Shown piece after piece: positions 33,957-42,469 of a DNA stretch of 64,000 nucleotides. Origin of the DNA: Natronococcus sp. A-GB1 (GTDB taxonomy: Archaea; Halobacteriota; Halobacteria; Halobacteriales; Natrialbaceae); the NCBI RefSeq assembly GCF_029688845.1, contig NZ_JARUKW010000013.1:1-64000 (forward strand), in the 5' to 3' direction. The notes below the pieces were generated by a model. It was not told the DNA's origin and ran no database searches. It saw nothing but the letters and a program-made list of their open reading frames with translations. The first letter of the stretch is position 1, and each line of letters opens with the position of its first letter. A program made the translations under genes and the position numbers.

Positions 33957-35750
33957 ATGAGTTCCGTTCCAGAGCGCTCCGAGATCGACGACGAGTACAC
34001 GTGGGATCTCGAGAGCATCTACGCGACCGACGACGACTGGGAGGCCGCCTACGAGGCGGTCGCCGAGCGCGTCGACGAACTCGCGGACTACGAGGGGGAG
34101 GCGACCGACGACGCCGAAACGCTGTACGCCGTCCTCGAGCTTCGAAACGAGATTATGCGGGAGGTCGCGACCGTCTTCTCGTACGCCCGAATGCGACGCG
34201 ACGAGGATACGACCGACCAGGAGTATCAGGCGATGACCGCCCGGGCGCAGTCGCTGGCGGCCGACGCCCAGTCGGCGGCGTCGTTCATCGAGCCCGAGCT
34301 CCAGACACTGACCCGCGAAGAGTTCGACGCGATGGTCGACGAGCAGCCGGAACTCGAGACCTACGACCACTACGTCGACGACGTGTTGCGGATGAAGCCA
34401 CACACGCGCTCGGCGGAAGTCGAGGCGCTGCTGGCGGATCTGAGCGAGGTGACGGGAGGGACGGGAGAGGTCTACAACATGCTCTCGAACGCGGACATGT
34501 CGTTCCCGACGGTCGAAGATCCCTCGGGCGAGCCCGTCGAGATCACCCAGAGCAACTTCACGAACCTGCTCAAGCGCCCCGATCGCGACTTTCGACGCGA
34601 GGTCTACGAAGCCTACTTCGAGGAGTGGAGCGACGTCCGCAACACCGTCGCCGCCTCCTACAAGAACAGCGTCAAAGCCGACGTCAAGATGGCCCAGGCT
34701 CGCAACTACGACACCGCCCGGGAGGCCGCTCTCGACGGCCCGAACGTTCCCGTCGAGGTCTACGACACGCTCGTCGACAGTGTCAACGACAACCTCGAGA
34801 AGCTCCACCATCATGCCGAGCTCAAGCGTGAAGCCCTCGAGGTCGACGAGCTGCAGATGTGGGACCTGTACATGCCCCTCACCGCCGACGAGGGGCCCGA
34901 CGTCGAGTACGACCAGGCGACCGAGTACGTCGTCGACGCCCTCGAGCCGCTGGGCGAGGCGTACCAGTCCCGCGTCGCGGAGGGTCTCGAATCCCGGTGG
35001 GTCGACGTCTACGAGAACGAGGGCAAGCAGTCGGGCGCCTACTCGGGCGGCACGTACGACACCCAGCCCTTCATCCTGATGAACTACCAGGACGACATCG
35101 CCTCGATGTACACCCTGGCCCACGAGCTAGGACATTCGATGCATTCCGAACTCGCCAAGGAGGAACAGCCCTACGTCTACTCCGATTACGAGATCTTCGT
35201 GGCCGAAGTCGCGAGTACGGTCAACGAGGCGCTGCTGACCAATCACTTGCTCGAGACCGTCGAGGACCCCCACTTCCGCAAGCACGTGCTCAACGAGTTC
35301 TTAGAGCGAGTGCGCTCGACGCTGTACCGACAGACCCTGTTCGCCGAGTTCGAACACGAGGCCCACCGTCTCGAGGAGCAGGGCGAGCCGCTCACCGCCG
35401 ACCGCCTCGACGAGATCTACGGGGGGCTCAAGGAGCGGTACTACGAGCCCGCCGAGACCGACGACCGCATCGCCCGCGAGTGGATGCGCATCCCTCACTT
35501 CTACCGGGCGTTCTACGTCTACCAGTACTCGACGGGGATCTCCGCCGCGCTGGCGATCGTCGACGGCATCGACGAGAACGGCGACGAGGCCGCCGACGAC
35601 TACCTCGACTTCCTCCGGCGGGGCTCCCGGGAGTACCCCCTCGAGTTGCTGCGGATCGCCGGTGTCGACATGAGTTCCTCCGAGCCCGTCGACCGCGCGC
35701 TCGAGACCTACGGCCGACGGCTCGAGCAGCTCGAGGACCTGCTGGCGTAG
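33957..35750 (+). CDS. pepF: Oligoendopeptidase F (M3B)
   Basis: 597 residues from the ATG at 33957; codons upstream are not protein-like. LAHELGHSMHSELA (HExxH about residue 391) and the downstream YEIFVAEVASTVNEALL Glu form the M3 zinc site. The N-terminal domain begins YTWDLESIYATDDDWEAAY, typical of PepF. The family cleaves cytoplasmic oligopeptides. Ends 13 bases before a small convergent membrane-protein gene. Confidence 0.92.
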   Translation: MSSVPERSEIDDEYTWDLESIYATDDDWEAAYEAVAERVDELADYEGEATDDAETLYAVLELRNEIMREVATVFSYARMRRDEDTTDQEYQAMTARAQSLAADAQSAASFIEPELQTLTREEFDAMVDEQPELETYDHYVDDVLRMKPHTRSAEVEALLADLSEVTGGTGEVYNMLSNADMSFPTVEDPSGEPVEITQSNFTNLLKRPDRDFRREVYEAYFEEWSDVRNTVAASYKNSVKADVKMAQARNYDTAREAALDGPNVPVEVYDTLVDSVNDNLEKLHHHAELKREALEVDELQMWDLYMPLTADEGPDVEYDQATEYVVDALEPLGEAYQSRVAEGLESRWVDVYENEGKQSGAYSGGTYDTQPFILMNYQDDIASMYTLAHELGHSMHSELAKEEQPYVYSDYEIFVAEVASTVNEALLTNHLLETVEDPHFRKHVLNEFLERVRSTLYRQTLFAEFEHEAHRLEEQGEPLTADRLDEIYGGLKERYYEPAETDDRIAREWMRIPHFYRAFYVYQYSTGISAALAIVDGIDENGDEAADDYLDFLRRGSREYPLELLRIAGVDMSSSEPVDRALETYGRRLEQLEDLLA

Positions 35751-35763
35751 GCCGCTTTCGACG

Positions 35764-35934
35764 CTACCGTTCGGTTCGAAGATCGAGCCGGCGGTACGCG
35801 AGCCCGATCGCGACCAGTACCGCCCCGAAGCCGACGGCGAGTACCTCGCCCGCGAGGAGCCCGTAGCCGACCAGCGCGATCCCGGCGACGCCGTGCGAGG
35901 CGACGATCAGCGGCCGCCGACGTTCCCGGTTCAC
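35764..35934 (-). CDS. Small membrane protein
   Basis: 56 residues from a GTG at 35934. Two hydrophobic stretches (IVASHGVAGIALVGYGLLAG, VLAVGFGAVLVAIGLAY) follow a basic start. Unknown function. Start codon uncertain because the frame is open far upstream. Confidence 0.45.
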   Translation of the reverse strand: MNRERRRPLIVASHGVAGIALVGYGLLAGEVLAVGFGAVLVAIGLAYRRLDLRTER

Positions 35935-35996
35935 GTTTCGACCCAGACGGCCCGTCCCGTTATATCGTTCGTCCTCGAGACGCCGATCCCGACGGC

Positions 35997-36455
35997 TCAG
36001 ATCGCGACCGCGAACCCGACCCCGAACCCGACGGAGACGAGCACCAGCACCAGCACGGCGACGAGTCGCCCGCGGGAGGGCTCGCGCTCGAGGTCGACGT
36101 GCGGACCGTCGGTTAGCGCCTGGACGCCAAAGAACGCGAGCGACAGCGCGCCGACTCCCACGACGATTCCGAACAGCGGCGACGAGTCGATGATCGGGAC
36201 TGTGGTAAGCAGCCAGCCGACTGCGAGCAGTATCGTGCCGATACCGTTTGCCTGCTGCCACCCGATCGCTCGCCCGCCGATCCGGAGTCGGTCGGTCGCG
36301 CTCGAGAGCACGAACGCGAGGCCAGCGAGACAGAACAGGACCGCGCCGACGATCGACGGCCAACCCGACGGCTCGGCGAGCGCGAGAAAGCCGGTCGAGG
36401 AGAGGAGGATTCCGACCCCAAGAGGGAGTGCGAGACGGCGTTGGAAGCGAGCCAT
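35997..36455 (-). CDS. Multi-helix membrane protein
   Basis: 152 residues from the ATG at 36455. Four or five hydrophobic helices (LPLGVGILLSSTGFLALA, IVGAVLFCLAGLAFVLS, GIGTILLAVGWLLTTVPII, LFGIVVGVGALSLAFFGV, LVAVLVLVLVSVGFGVGFA) fill the sequence. No motif; function unknown. Divergent from the next gene. Confidence 0.65.
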   Translation of the reverse strand: MARFQRRLALPLGVGILLSSTGFLALAEPSGWPSIVGAVLFCLAGLAFVLSSATDRLRIGGRAIGWQQANGIGTILLAVGWLLTTVPIIDSSPLFGIVVGVGALSLAFFGVQALTDGPHVDLEREPSRGRLVAVLVLVLVSVGFGVGFAVAI

Positions 36456-36595
36456 AATGAAATGACTTCGACAGATCACATAACAGTTACCCCGCCGCCG
36501 TCGGCCGAGGGGAGCCGACCGATGGCCGTCGATCACGGCCTCGCGGATCGAACCACCGAAAGAGCGATACGATTACCGGGAGATGCTACTGGAGA

Positions 36596-37546
36596 ATGCG
36601 AGAGACCATCGTCGATCGCCTCCGGCAACCGGAGTACACCGGCGAGAACCGGTGTACGCCGTGTACGGTACTCAACCTCGCCATCGCCGGCGCAATCGGT
36701 GCGGCCGTCGCACGCAGGTCGAGAATCGCGGCTGCCGCCGTCGTCGGAGCGTCGACCGCCGCGATCTATCTCCGGGGATATCTCGTTCCTGGGACGCCCG
36801 AACTGACCAAGCGGTACCTGCCGGAGCCGGTGCTCCGGCTGTTCGGCAAGACGCCGGAGCCCGAGATCCGCGGCGGGCTCGTCGCGGGGGAGTCACGAGC
36901 CGACGAGACGGGCACAGAGCCGGGAGCCGTCGACTCCGAGACCGACAGCGACGTCGACGAACCGGACGCCGTTTCCACGGCCACCGATACCGGGGACGCA
37001 TCCGACCGTCCGCAACCCCCTGAACCCGAGACCTACTTCCTCGAGGAGGGGATCGTCGAACCCTGCGAGGAGATCGACGACCTCTGTCTGACCGAGTCGT
37101 TCGAGAGCGCCTGGAGCGACGAGATCGATCGGATCGACGCCGACGCGCTCGAGGGGACCGACGCCGCGAGAGCCCTCGGATTCGACGCCGAGGATGGCGC
37201 GTTCGAGATCACCGGTCACGGCGGCGACGCGCGCACGCTCCGGCGGGACGGCCGCCTGCTCGGCAAGTGGCCCTCGCGGGCCGCCCTCGTTGCCGACGTC
37301 ACCGCCGCTCGCGTTCTCGAGTCGTGGGACAGTGACTGGACGGACTACGACCCGCGGGCGAGGGGCGAACTGCTCAACAGTCTGCGGCTGTTCCTCGAGA
37401 CCTGCCCGACGGCCGGGGGCGAGGTCGTCATGGGCGAGGAAACCGTCGAGTCCTGCTGTCGCTCCCACGACGTCATCGCGATCACCTGCGCCGAAACCGA
37501 CGAGCGGCTGTTCGAGTACCCCGTCTCCGAACTCGACCTCGAGTAA
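36596..37546 (+). CDS. Membrane-anchored acidic protein of unknown function
   Basis: 316 residues, ATG at 36596. An N-terminal CTPC motif (residues 20-24) precedes hydrophobic segments (VLNLAIAGAIGAAVARR, IAAAAVVGASTAAIYLRGYL). A long acidic linker (about 100-145) joins a C-terminal soluble domain (about 150-316) with paired cysteines (PCEEIDDLCLTES, ESCCRSHDVIAITCAE). The domain probably faces the cytoplasm. Not recognised. It lies 120 bases upstream of the PAN gene on the same strand. Confidence 0.6.
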   Translation: MRETIVDRLRQPEYTGENRCTPCTVLNLAIAGAIGAAVARRSRIAAAAVVGASTAAIYLRGYLVPGTPELTKRYLPEPVLRLFGKTPEPEIRGGLVAGESRADETGTEPGAVDSETDSDVDEPDAVSTATDTGDASDRPQPPEPETYFLEEGIVEPCEEIDDLCLTESFESAWSDEIDRIDADALEGTDAARALGFDAEDGAFEITGHGGDARTLRRDGRLLGKWPSRAALVADVTAARVLESWDSDWTDYDPRARGELLNSLRLFLETCPTAGGEVVMGEETVESCCRSHDVIAITCAETDERLFEYPVSELDLE

Positions 37547-37666
37547 CGGAGTGTTGATTCGAGCGCGGATACCGTCGTGTCCGCCCTCGGGCGACGGAAT
37601 CCGCCACGCAATCCCACCGCGACCCAAAGGCACATTTATCGTCGAAAACTAATCGACCTATAACAG

Positions 37667-38896
37667 ATGTCTCGAAGCCCGTCTATCCCCGACCGACCAC
37701 ACCGCGAGATCGACCCCGATCTCCCCGACGACGAGCGGCTCGATGCGCTTCGCGACCACTTCGAGGATCTCGTCGACATCAACGAGCAGCTCACGGAGCA
37801 ACTCGACGAGGCCGAGGGCCGCAGACAGCGCCTCCAGGAGAAGGCCAACCGAGTCGAACGCGAGAACGAGACGCTGAAGAGCTCCTCGCTGTATATCGCG
37901 ACCGTCGAGGACGTGATCGACGAGGAAGTCATCGTCAAACAGCACGGCAACAACCAGGAGGTCCTCACGGACGTTTCCCCGCGGCTGCTCGAGCGCGTCG
38001 AGGCCGGTGACCGCGTCGCCGTCAACGACTCCTTCGGGATCCAGACGATCCTCGAGGCCGAGACCGACGCCCGCGCCCAGGCGATGGAGATCACCGAGCG
38101 TCCCGAGGTCGACTACACTGACATCGGCGGGATCGACGAGCAGGTCAAGGAGGTCCGCGAGGCCGTCGAACAGCCCCTGACGAACCCCGAGCTGTTCGAG
38201 GAGGTCGGCATCGACCCCCCAAGCGGCGTGCTCCTGCATGGTCCGCCGGGAACCGGGAAGACGATGCTCGCGAAGGCCGTCGCCAACGAGACCGACGCCA
38301 CGTTCATCAAGATGGCCGGCTCGGAACTGGTTCGCAAGTTCATCGGCGAGGGCTCCCGGCTCGTTCGTGACCTGTTCGAGATGGCCCGCGAACGCGAGCC
38401 GGCAATTATCTTCATCGACGAGATCGACGCCGTCGCCACCACCCGAACCGAGTCGAAGACGTCGGGCGACGCCGAGGTTCAGCGGACGATGATGCAACTC
38501 CTCAGCGAGATGGACGGCTTCGAGGCTCGCGGCGAGATCCGTATCATCGCCGCGACCAACCGCTTCGACATGCTCGACCGCGCGATCCTCCGCCCGGGCC
38601 GGTTCGATCGGCTCATCGAGGTCCCCGAACCCAGCCAGGAGGGTCGCGAGCAGATCCTCGCGATCCACACCCGTGACATGAACGTCGACGACGAAGTCGA
38701 CTTCGCCGCGCTGGCCGAGGAGACCGACGGCTACTCCGGCGCCGAGATCGAGAGCCTCGCGACCGAGGCCGGTATGTTCGCCATCCGGAACGACCGCGAG
38801 GAGGTCCGCCAGCAGGACTTCCTCGACGCCTTAGAGAAGATCGAGGAGGACGACTCGAGCGACGTGATCTCGTCTGCGGGCTACTTCTACCAGTAA
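37667..38896 (+). CDS. pan: Proteasome-activating nucleotidase
   Basis: 409 residues. An N-terminal coiled coil (about 25-70: LRDHFEDLVDINEQLTEQLD) and OB domain (about 75-130) precede an AAA+ core. LLHGPPGTGKTMLAKAVANE (Walker A, about 190), AIIFIDEIDAVATTR (Walker B) and IIAATNRFDMLDRAILRPGR (second region of homology) are complete. The C-terminus ends AGYFYQ, an HbYX motif (F-Y-Q) that docks into the 20S proteasome and opens its gate. It unfolds substrates by ATP hydrolysis. Followed by an unusual hairpin array. Confidence 0.95.
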   Translation: MSRSPSIPDRPHREIDPDLPDDERLDALRDHFEDLVDINEQLTEQLDEAEGRRQRLQEKANRVERENETLKSSSLYIATVEDVIDEEVIVKQHGNNQEVLTDVSPRLLERVEAGDRVAVNDSFGIQTILEAETDARAQAMEITERPEVDYTDIGGIDEQVKEVREAVEQPLTNPELFEEVGIDPPSGVLLHGPPGTGKTMLAKAVANETDATFIKMAGSELVRKFIGEGSRLVRDLFEMAREREPAIIFIDEIDAVATTRTESKTSGDAEVQRTMMQLLSEMDGFEARGEIRIIAATNRFDMLDRAILRPGRFDRLIEVPEPSQEGREQILAIHTRDMNVDDEVDFAALAEETDGYSGAEIESLATEAGMFAIRNDREEVRQQDFLDALEKIEEDDSSDVISSAGYFYQ

Positions 38897-39320
38897 GCGC
38901 GAAGTTTTGCTCTACGGGTGCGCCTTCGGCGCACCTCGGCAAAATCTTCAAAAGAGTGCGAAGCACTCTTTTGCACGGGGCGATTCCCCCGGAATCGCTT
39001 GCAGTCGGCGCGAAGTCGTTCGAAACGGCGAAGCCGTTTCGTGATGCCAAAAATCTTCTATTTTTGAGCACGCCGACGACCTCGCGGGATCAAAGATCCC
39101 GCTCAGATTCGGTTAAAAGCACTCCTCTTTCCTCTCCGCTCGCTTCTCTCGCTCCGAATCAATCGTCGGCCCGCTCGCAGCCGACGACTGCTCGCGGTGA
39201 GTGTCATGAACCGCCTGCCCTTTCCCGGCTCGCGACGTCCTCATCTCTTCGGACGCCGCTCGCGGCCACGGCGCAACCGAGGATCGCAACGCCTTACGCC
39301 GCGGGAGCCCTATCCCGGCC
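38897..39320. repeat. Intergenic array of five 8-3-8 hairpins downstream of pan
   Basis: Five perfect inverted repeats, each 8 bp + 3-base loop + 8 bp: 38917-38935 (loop ttc), 38952-38970 (gaa; stem extends to 11 bp), 38980-38998 (ccc), 39022-39040 (gaa) and 39084-39102 (aaa). The first is nested in gttttgc...gcaaaat. No gene is seen from 38897 to 39320. The array may be a structured 3' UTR, a terminator cluster or a decayed mobile repeat. Confidence 0.85.
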
Positions 39321-39800
39321 ATGAGCATGATCCGAGTCGTCTGGGGTACCGGTTCGGGACCCACGAAGATGGCCTCCTACGACGCCGCGCTAGCCGACGC
39401 CGGTGTCGAGAACTATAACCTCGTCGCAGTGTCGTCGGTGATCCCGGCCGACACCGACGTCGAAGCCGTCGGAACCGCACCCGACCTCGGACCTGCGGGC
39501 GACCGTCTGACCGTCGTCGAGGCTCGAGCGACTACCGCCGGGCCGGGCCGGGCGAGCGCTGCACTCGCGTGGAACCAGTCCGTCGACGGCGGGCCGGGGC
39601 TGTTCTACGAGACCGCCGGCGAGATGGACCGCGACGACGTCGAACGCCGCGTCCGTGAGGGGCTCGAGGCGGGCCAGGAGCTGCGCGACTGGCCGTTCGA
39701 CGACCCGAGCGTCGTCGTCGAGAGCAGCCGAGCCGATGCCGGGACGTACACGACGGCGCTGGCGTTGGCTGTGTACGGCGAGAGCGAGCCGATCTGCTGA
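39321..39800 (+). CDS. pdaD: Pyruvoyl-dependent arginine decarboxylase
   Basis: 159 residues, ATG at 39321 (another ATG two codons on). VWGTGSGPTKMASYDAALADAG opens the fold. NYNLVAVSSVIP (about residues 33-44) holds the Ser-Ser cleavage site at which the proenzyme cuts itself to make the pyruvoyl group. ALAWNQ and GLFYETAGEMDRDDVERRV follow as in other archaeal PdaD. It converts arginine to agmatine for polyamine (and archaeosine/agmatidine-related) metabolism. Confidence 0.9.
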   Translation: MSMIRVVWGTGSGPTKMASYDAALADAGVENYNLVAVSSVIPADTDVEAVGTAPDLGPAGDRLTVVEARATTAGPGRASAALAWNQSVDGGPGLFYETAGEMDRDDVERRVREGLEAGQELRDWPFDDPSVVVESSRADAGTYTTALALAVYGESEPIC

Positions 39801-39858
39801 GCTGCCCGAAGGCGAACGCTTTTCACCTGTGGCCCCTATACACAGGATACAACTTCTC

Positions 39859-40251
39859 ATGAACGGAAATACGCCGTATGCGGGGCTGCCGGGCGAGACC
39901 GGTGCTGGTCAGCGTGCCGCGGCGGACGTTCCGGAGCTCTCGAGCACCCAGCGGCGGACGCTCAGCCGCGACGTGTCGCGGATCGCCGCCCGAACCCGCG
40001 AGTTCCTGCCAAACGAGTACATCGTCGACGCCGACGTCGCCAGCGGCCAGGCCGGCTTTCAGGTGACCGTCGCCGTCCAGCCGCCGATCGGCCATCCCGT
40101 CAGCGCCGGCTTCCAGCCCGACCTCGAGGAGCCAACCGAGGAACTCATCTCGGCTGACGAACGCGACGAGGTCGCCCGCGGACTGGCCGCGAGCGCGGCG
40201 CTACAGGTCAAGCAGGCGGTCAGCAACAACGTAACGCCGACGGCGAAGTAG
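39859..40251 (+). CDS. Conserved haloarchaeal protein (DUF5811-like)
   Basis: 130 residues from the ATG at 39859. It begins MNGNTPYAGLPGETGAG and contains FLPNEYIVDADVASGQAGFQVTVAVQPPIGHPVSAGF; conserved in haloarchaea as I recall it (DUF5811), function unknown. Predicted soluble, Gly/Ala/Pro-rich. It may be co-transcribed with the arginine decarboxylase 58 bases upstream. Convergent with the next gene (14-base gap). Confidence 0.7.
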   Translation: MNGNTPYAGLPGETGAGQRAAADVPELSSTQRRTLSRDVSRIAARTREFLPNEYIVDADVASGQAGFQVTVAVQPPIGHPVSAGFQPDLEEPTEELISADERDEVARGLAASAALQVKQAVSNNVTPTAK

Positions 40252-40265
40252 CCTCGAGAGTCCTT

Positions 40266-40682
40266 CTAGTACAACAGCTGTTCGAGCTGGTGGCGTCGAC
40301 GCTCGAGATCGACCGCCGGCTCGAGGGTCGGATCCGCGACGAGTCGATCGATCGCCAGCAGTGGGTCCGTGCCGGCCCGCTCAACGTCCTCGAAGAGCGA
40401 CTCGATCGCGGCGCGGTTGGTCGCAAGCGAGGACGACAGGTCGATCGCGAGAACCAGCGGGATCGCCTGCTCGGGACGGGGCGGGAGTGCGTCGCTGATC
40501 CGAGCGAAGTCAGGTTTGTCGTCGGATTCGGCGGTCGAGTCGGCCTCGCTTTCGACCGGATCGACCGTGAGACAGCGCGTACAGACGCTGACTACCGCGG
40601 CGTTCGCCGGCGCGTGGTCGCGATACTCGGCAGAAAGGGAGAGAACGATCGTCGCGTCGGAACCACACGCCGAACAGGTCAT
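40266..40682 (-). CDS. Zinc-ribbon protein downstream of atpD (DUF6276-like)
   Basis: 138 residues, start MTCSACGSDATIVLSL. Four cysteines (CSAC about 3-6; CTRC about 34-37) make a zinc ribbon. The rest is helical and acidic (ARISDALPPRPEQAIPLVLAIDLSSSLATNRAAIESLF). It starts 5 bases after atpD ends, so it is probably the last gene of the ATP-synthase D transcript. Function unknown. Confidence 0.75.
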   Translation of the reverse strand: MTCSACGSDATIVLSLSAEYRDHAPANAAVVSVCTRCLTVDPVESEADSTAESDDKPDFARISDALPPRPEQAIPLVLAIDLSSSLATNRAAIESLFEDVERAGTDPLLAIDRLVADPTLEPAVDLERRRHQLEQLLY

Positions 40683-40687
40683 CGGAG

Positions 40688-41443
40688 CTAGTCGCCGCCG
40701 GGGACGCCGCCGGCAGTCGACTGGCCCATCTCCTCGGACTCGGTGCCGGCGGTGTCGCCGGTCGCGGCCTCCTCGGTCTCCTCGACGTCGTCTTTGGCCT
40801 CGCGCTCCTCTTTCTCTTCCTGCTCTTTCTTGTCCTTGATCTTCTTCAGGCGGAAGGTCTCCTCGCGCTCCTTCTCCTCGAGTTTCTGCTCGATGTACTC
40901 CTGGCCCTCGTAGAGCTCGGGCAGGATCGTGAACTCGAGCGCGTTGACCCGACGTTTGGTCGTCTCGATCTCGCGGAGCATCTTCTTCATCGCCGTCTCG
41001 ACTTCCGCGGCGAGGATGATGCTCTCCAGTAGGTCCTCGTAGGCCTCGGCGGCCTCGTCGATGCGCGCGGAGGTCCCCATGATCCCGTAGCCGCGCTGAT
41101 CGAGGCTCTTGGAGACGCGCGAGGACTCGATCTGTGGGACGACGACGCCCATGATGTTCTTCGACTCGGTGGTGATCTCGGGGTGTTCCTGCAGGGCCGC
41201 TGCGGCGCCCCGAACCGCGACGTCGCCCTCCATCGCCCGGGCCATGTTGATCTTCTTCTGGGCGTCCTCGTAGTCGTCGGCGAGGTCGCCGCGGACGTCC
41301 TGGGCCTTGTCCAGGATGTCCATGAACTCCATGATTAGCCCGTCCCGCTTCTTTTCCAGGGTCCCGTGCCCGCGCTCGGAGAGTTCGATCCGGTCTTCGA
41401 TCTCCATCAGGTTCTTGCGGGTCGGTTTGACGTCCTTGGCCAT
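40688..41443 (-). CDS. atpD: A/V-type ATP synthase subunit D
   Basis: 251 residues, start [32 protein letters not shown]. Two long helical arms (about 1-80 and 125-205) make the antiparallel coiled coil of the central rotor stalk; GVVVPQIE (about 110) lies in the turn. The C-terminal 45 residues are acidic and Gly-rich, a haloarchaeal extension. It turns with F inside the A3B3 head. It is separated from atpB by two unrelated genes. Confidence 0.93.
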   Translation of the reverse strand: MAKDVKPTRKNLMEIEDRIELSERGHGTLEKKRDGLIMEFMDILDKAQDVRGDLADDYEDAQKKINMARAMEGDVAVRGAAAALQEHPEITTESKNIMGVVVPQIESSRVSKSLDQRGYGIMGTSARIDEAAEAYEDLLESIILAAEVETAMKKMLREIETTKRRVNALEFTILPELYEGQEYIEQKLEEKEREETFRLKKIKDKKEQEEKEEREAKDDVEETEEAATGDTAGTESEEMGQSTAGGVPGGD

Positions 41444-41543
41444 CTTGTGGAGGATTTGCGCTCCCAGTCGGATAACTGTTTACAGTTTTGCCGGCTCGAG
41501 CGATCGGTTTCTCGCGGCCGCACTCACGACGTGACCGGGCACG
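41444..41543. other. Intergenic gap before atpD
   Basis: The 100-base gap includes minus-strand AAACTGTAAACAGTTATCC, with an imperfect AACTGT/ACAGTT inverted repeat (about 41470-41484), which could be an operator or part of an atpD promoter. Confidence 0.35.
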
Positions 41544-42314
41544 TCATTCCTCGAGTTCGAGATCGGCAACCACCGGCAGGTGATCCGACCGGGGCGTCGT
41601 CTCGTTCGGGGGGAGCGTTCGATACTGCCTTACGTCAACGGTCGACGGAACGAACACGTAGTCGATCCGGTCACCGATGCCGCCGTCGAAACCGCGGAAC
41701 GTTCCGGCGGGACCCAACCGCTCGCTCGCGACTCGACGGGCATCCGCGAGCGGGCCCGTCGTCAGCGTCCGGTGGGGGGCCGATCCGACCGTACAGTTCG
41801 CGTCCCCGGTCACGACCGGCACGTCTCCCTGCTCGAGGCGGTTCGTCGCCCGTCGACGCAGCAGTCGTGCGGACTCGAGGCGTGCCCGCTCGCCGCGGTG
41901 GTCGAAGTGGACGCTACAGAACCAAACGGTCCGGTCACTCTCCTGGTCCCGCAGGCGAGCCCACGTGGCGACCCGGGGCAGGGACGCGTCCCATCCGACG
42001 CTCGGTTCGGCCGGCGTTTCCGAGAGCCAGAACGCACCCGTCTCGAGGCGCTCGAACCGCGACGGTCGCCACGCGATCGGAACGAACTCCCCCTCGCGCT
42101 CGCCGTCCCGTCGGCCGACGCCGTGCCAGTCGTACGCCTCGAGGCCGGCCTGCAGGTCGTCGTACTGGTGGGCGAGTGCCTCCTGACTGCCCAACAGATC
42201 CGGGTCGATCCGGTCGAGCGTCTCGAGAACTCGCGAGCGCCGCTCGTCCCACGGGTACTCGTCCGCCGGATCGTCGTACCGGACGTTGAACGTAGACGCC
42301 CGAATGAGGGCCAT
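41544..42314 (-). CDS. Endonuclease/exonuclease/phosphatase-family protein
   Basis: 256 residues, start MALIRASTFNVRYDDPAD. Family elements: LRASTFNVR (first Asn), LLGSQEAL (Glu metal ligand, about 43), CSVHFDHRG (His, about 134), VVTGDANCT (Asp-Asn, about 170), DRIDYVFV and SDHLPVVAD (catalytic Asp-His, about 245). No signal peptide. The family cleaves phosphodiester bonds in nucleic acids, lipids or inositol phosphates; the substrate is unknown. One of two genes between atpB and atpD. Confidence 0.85.
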   Translation of the reverse strand: MALIRASTFNVRYDDPADEYPWDERRSRVLETLDRIDPDLLGSQEALAHQYDDLQAGLEAYDWHGVGRRDGEREGEFVPIAWRPSRFERLETGAFWLSETPAEPSVGWDASLPRVATWARLRDQESDRTVWFCSVHFDHRGERARLESARLLRRRATNRLEQGDVPVVTGDANCTVGSAPHRTLTTGPLADARRVASERLGPAGTFRGFDGGIGDRIDYVFVPSTVDVRQYRTLPPNETTPRSDHLPVVADLELEE

Positions 42315-42469
42315 ACGTTCGATGCCGACAACCAGCCGGGTAACGGTTGCGGAGTCGCAGGTCGTGCTCTCGAACTACCAGTTGTGGCAGGAGAATCGGA
42401 CGGAACCCGGGGTCAGCCGGGAAAACGGTCGCCCGCACAACCCGAAACCGTCGGTAGCGGTCGGAGCCG

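Noticed and set aside
38917-39102. CRISPR or IS remnant in the hairpin array
   Set aside because: The five hairpins differ in sequence, so they are not copies of one repeat, and there are no transposase remains.
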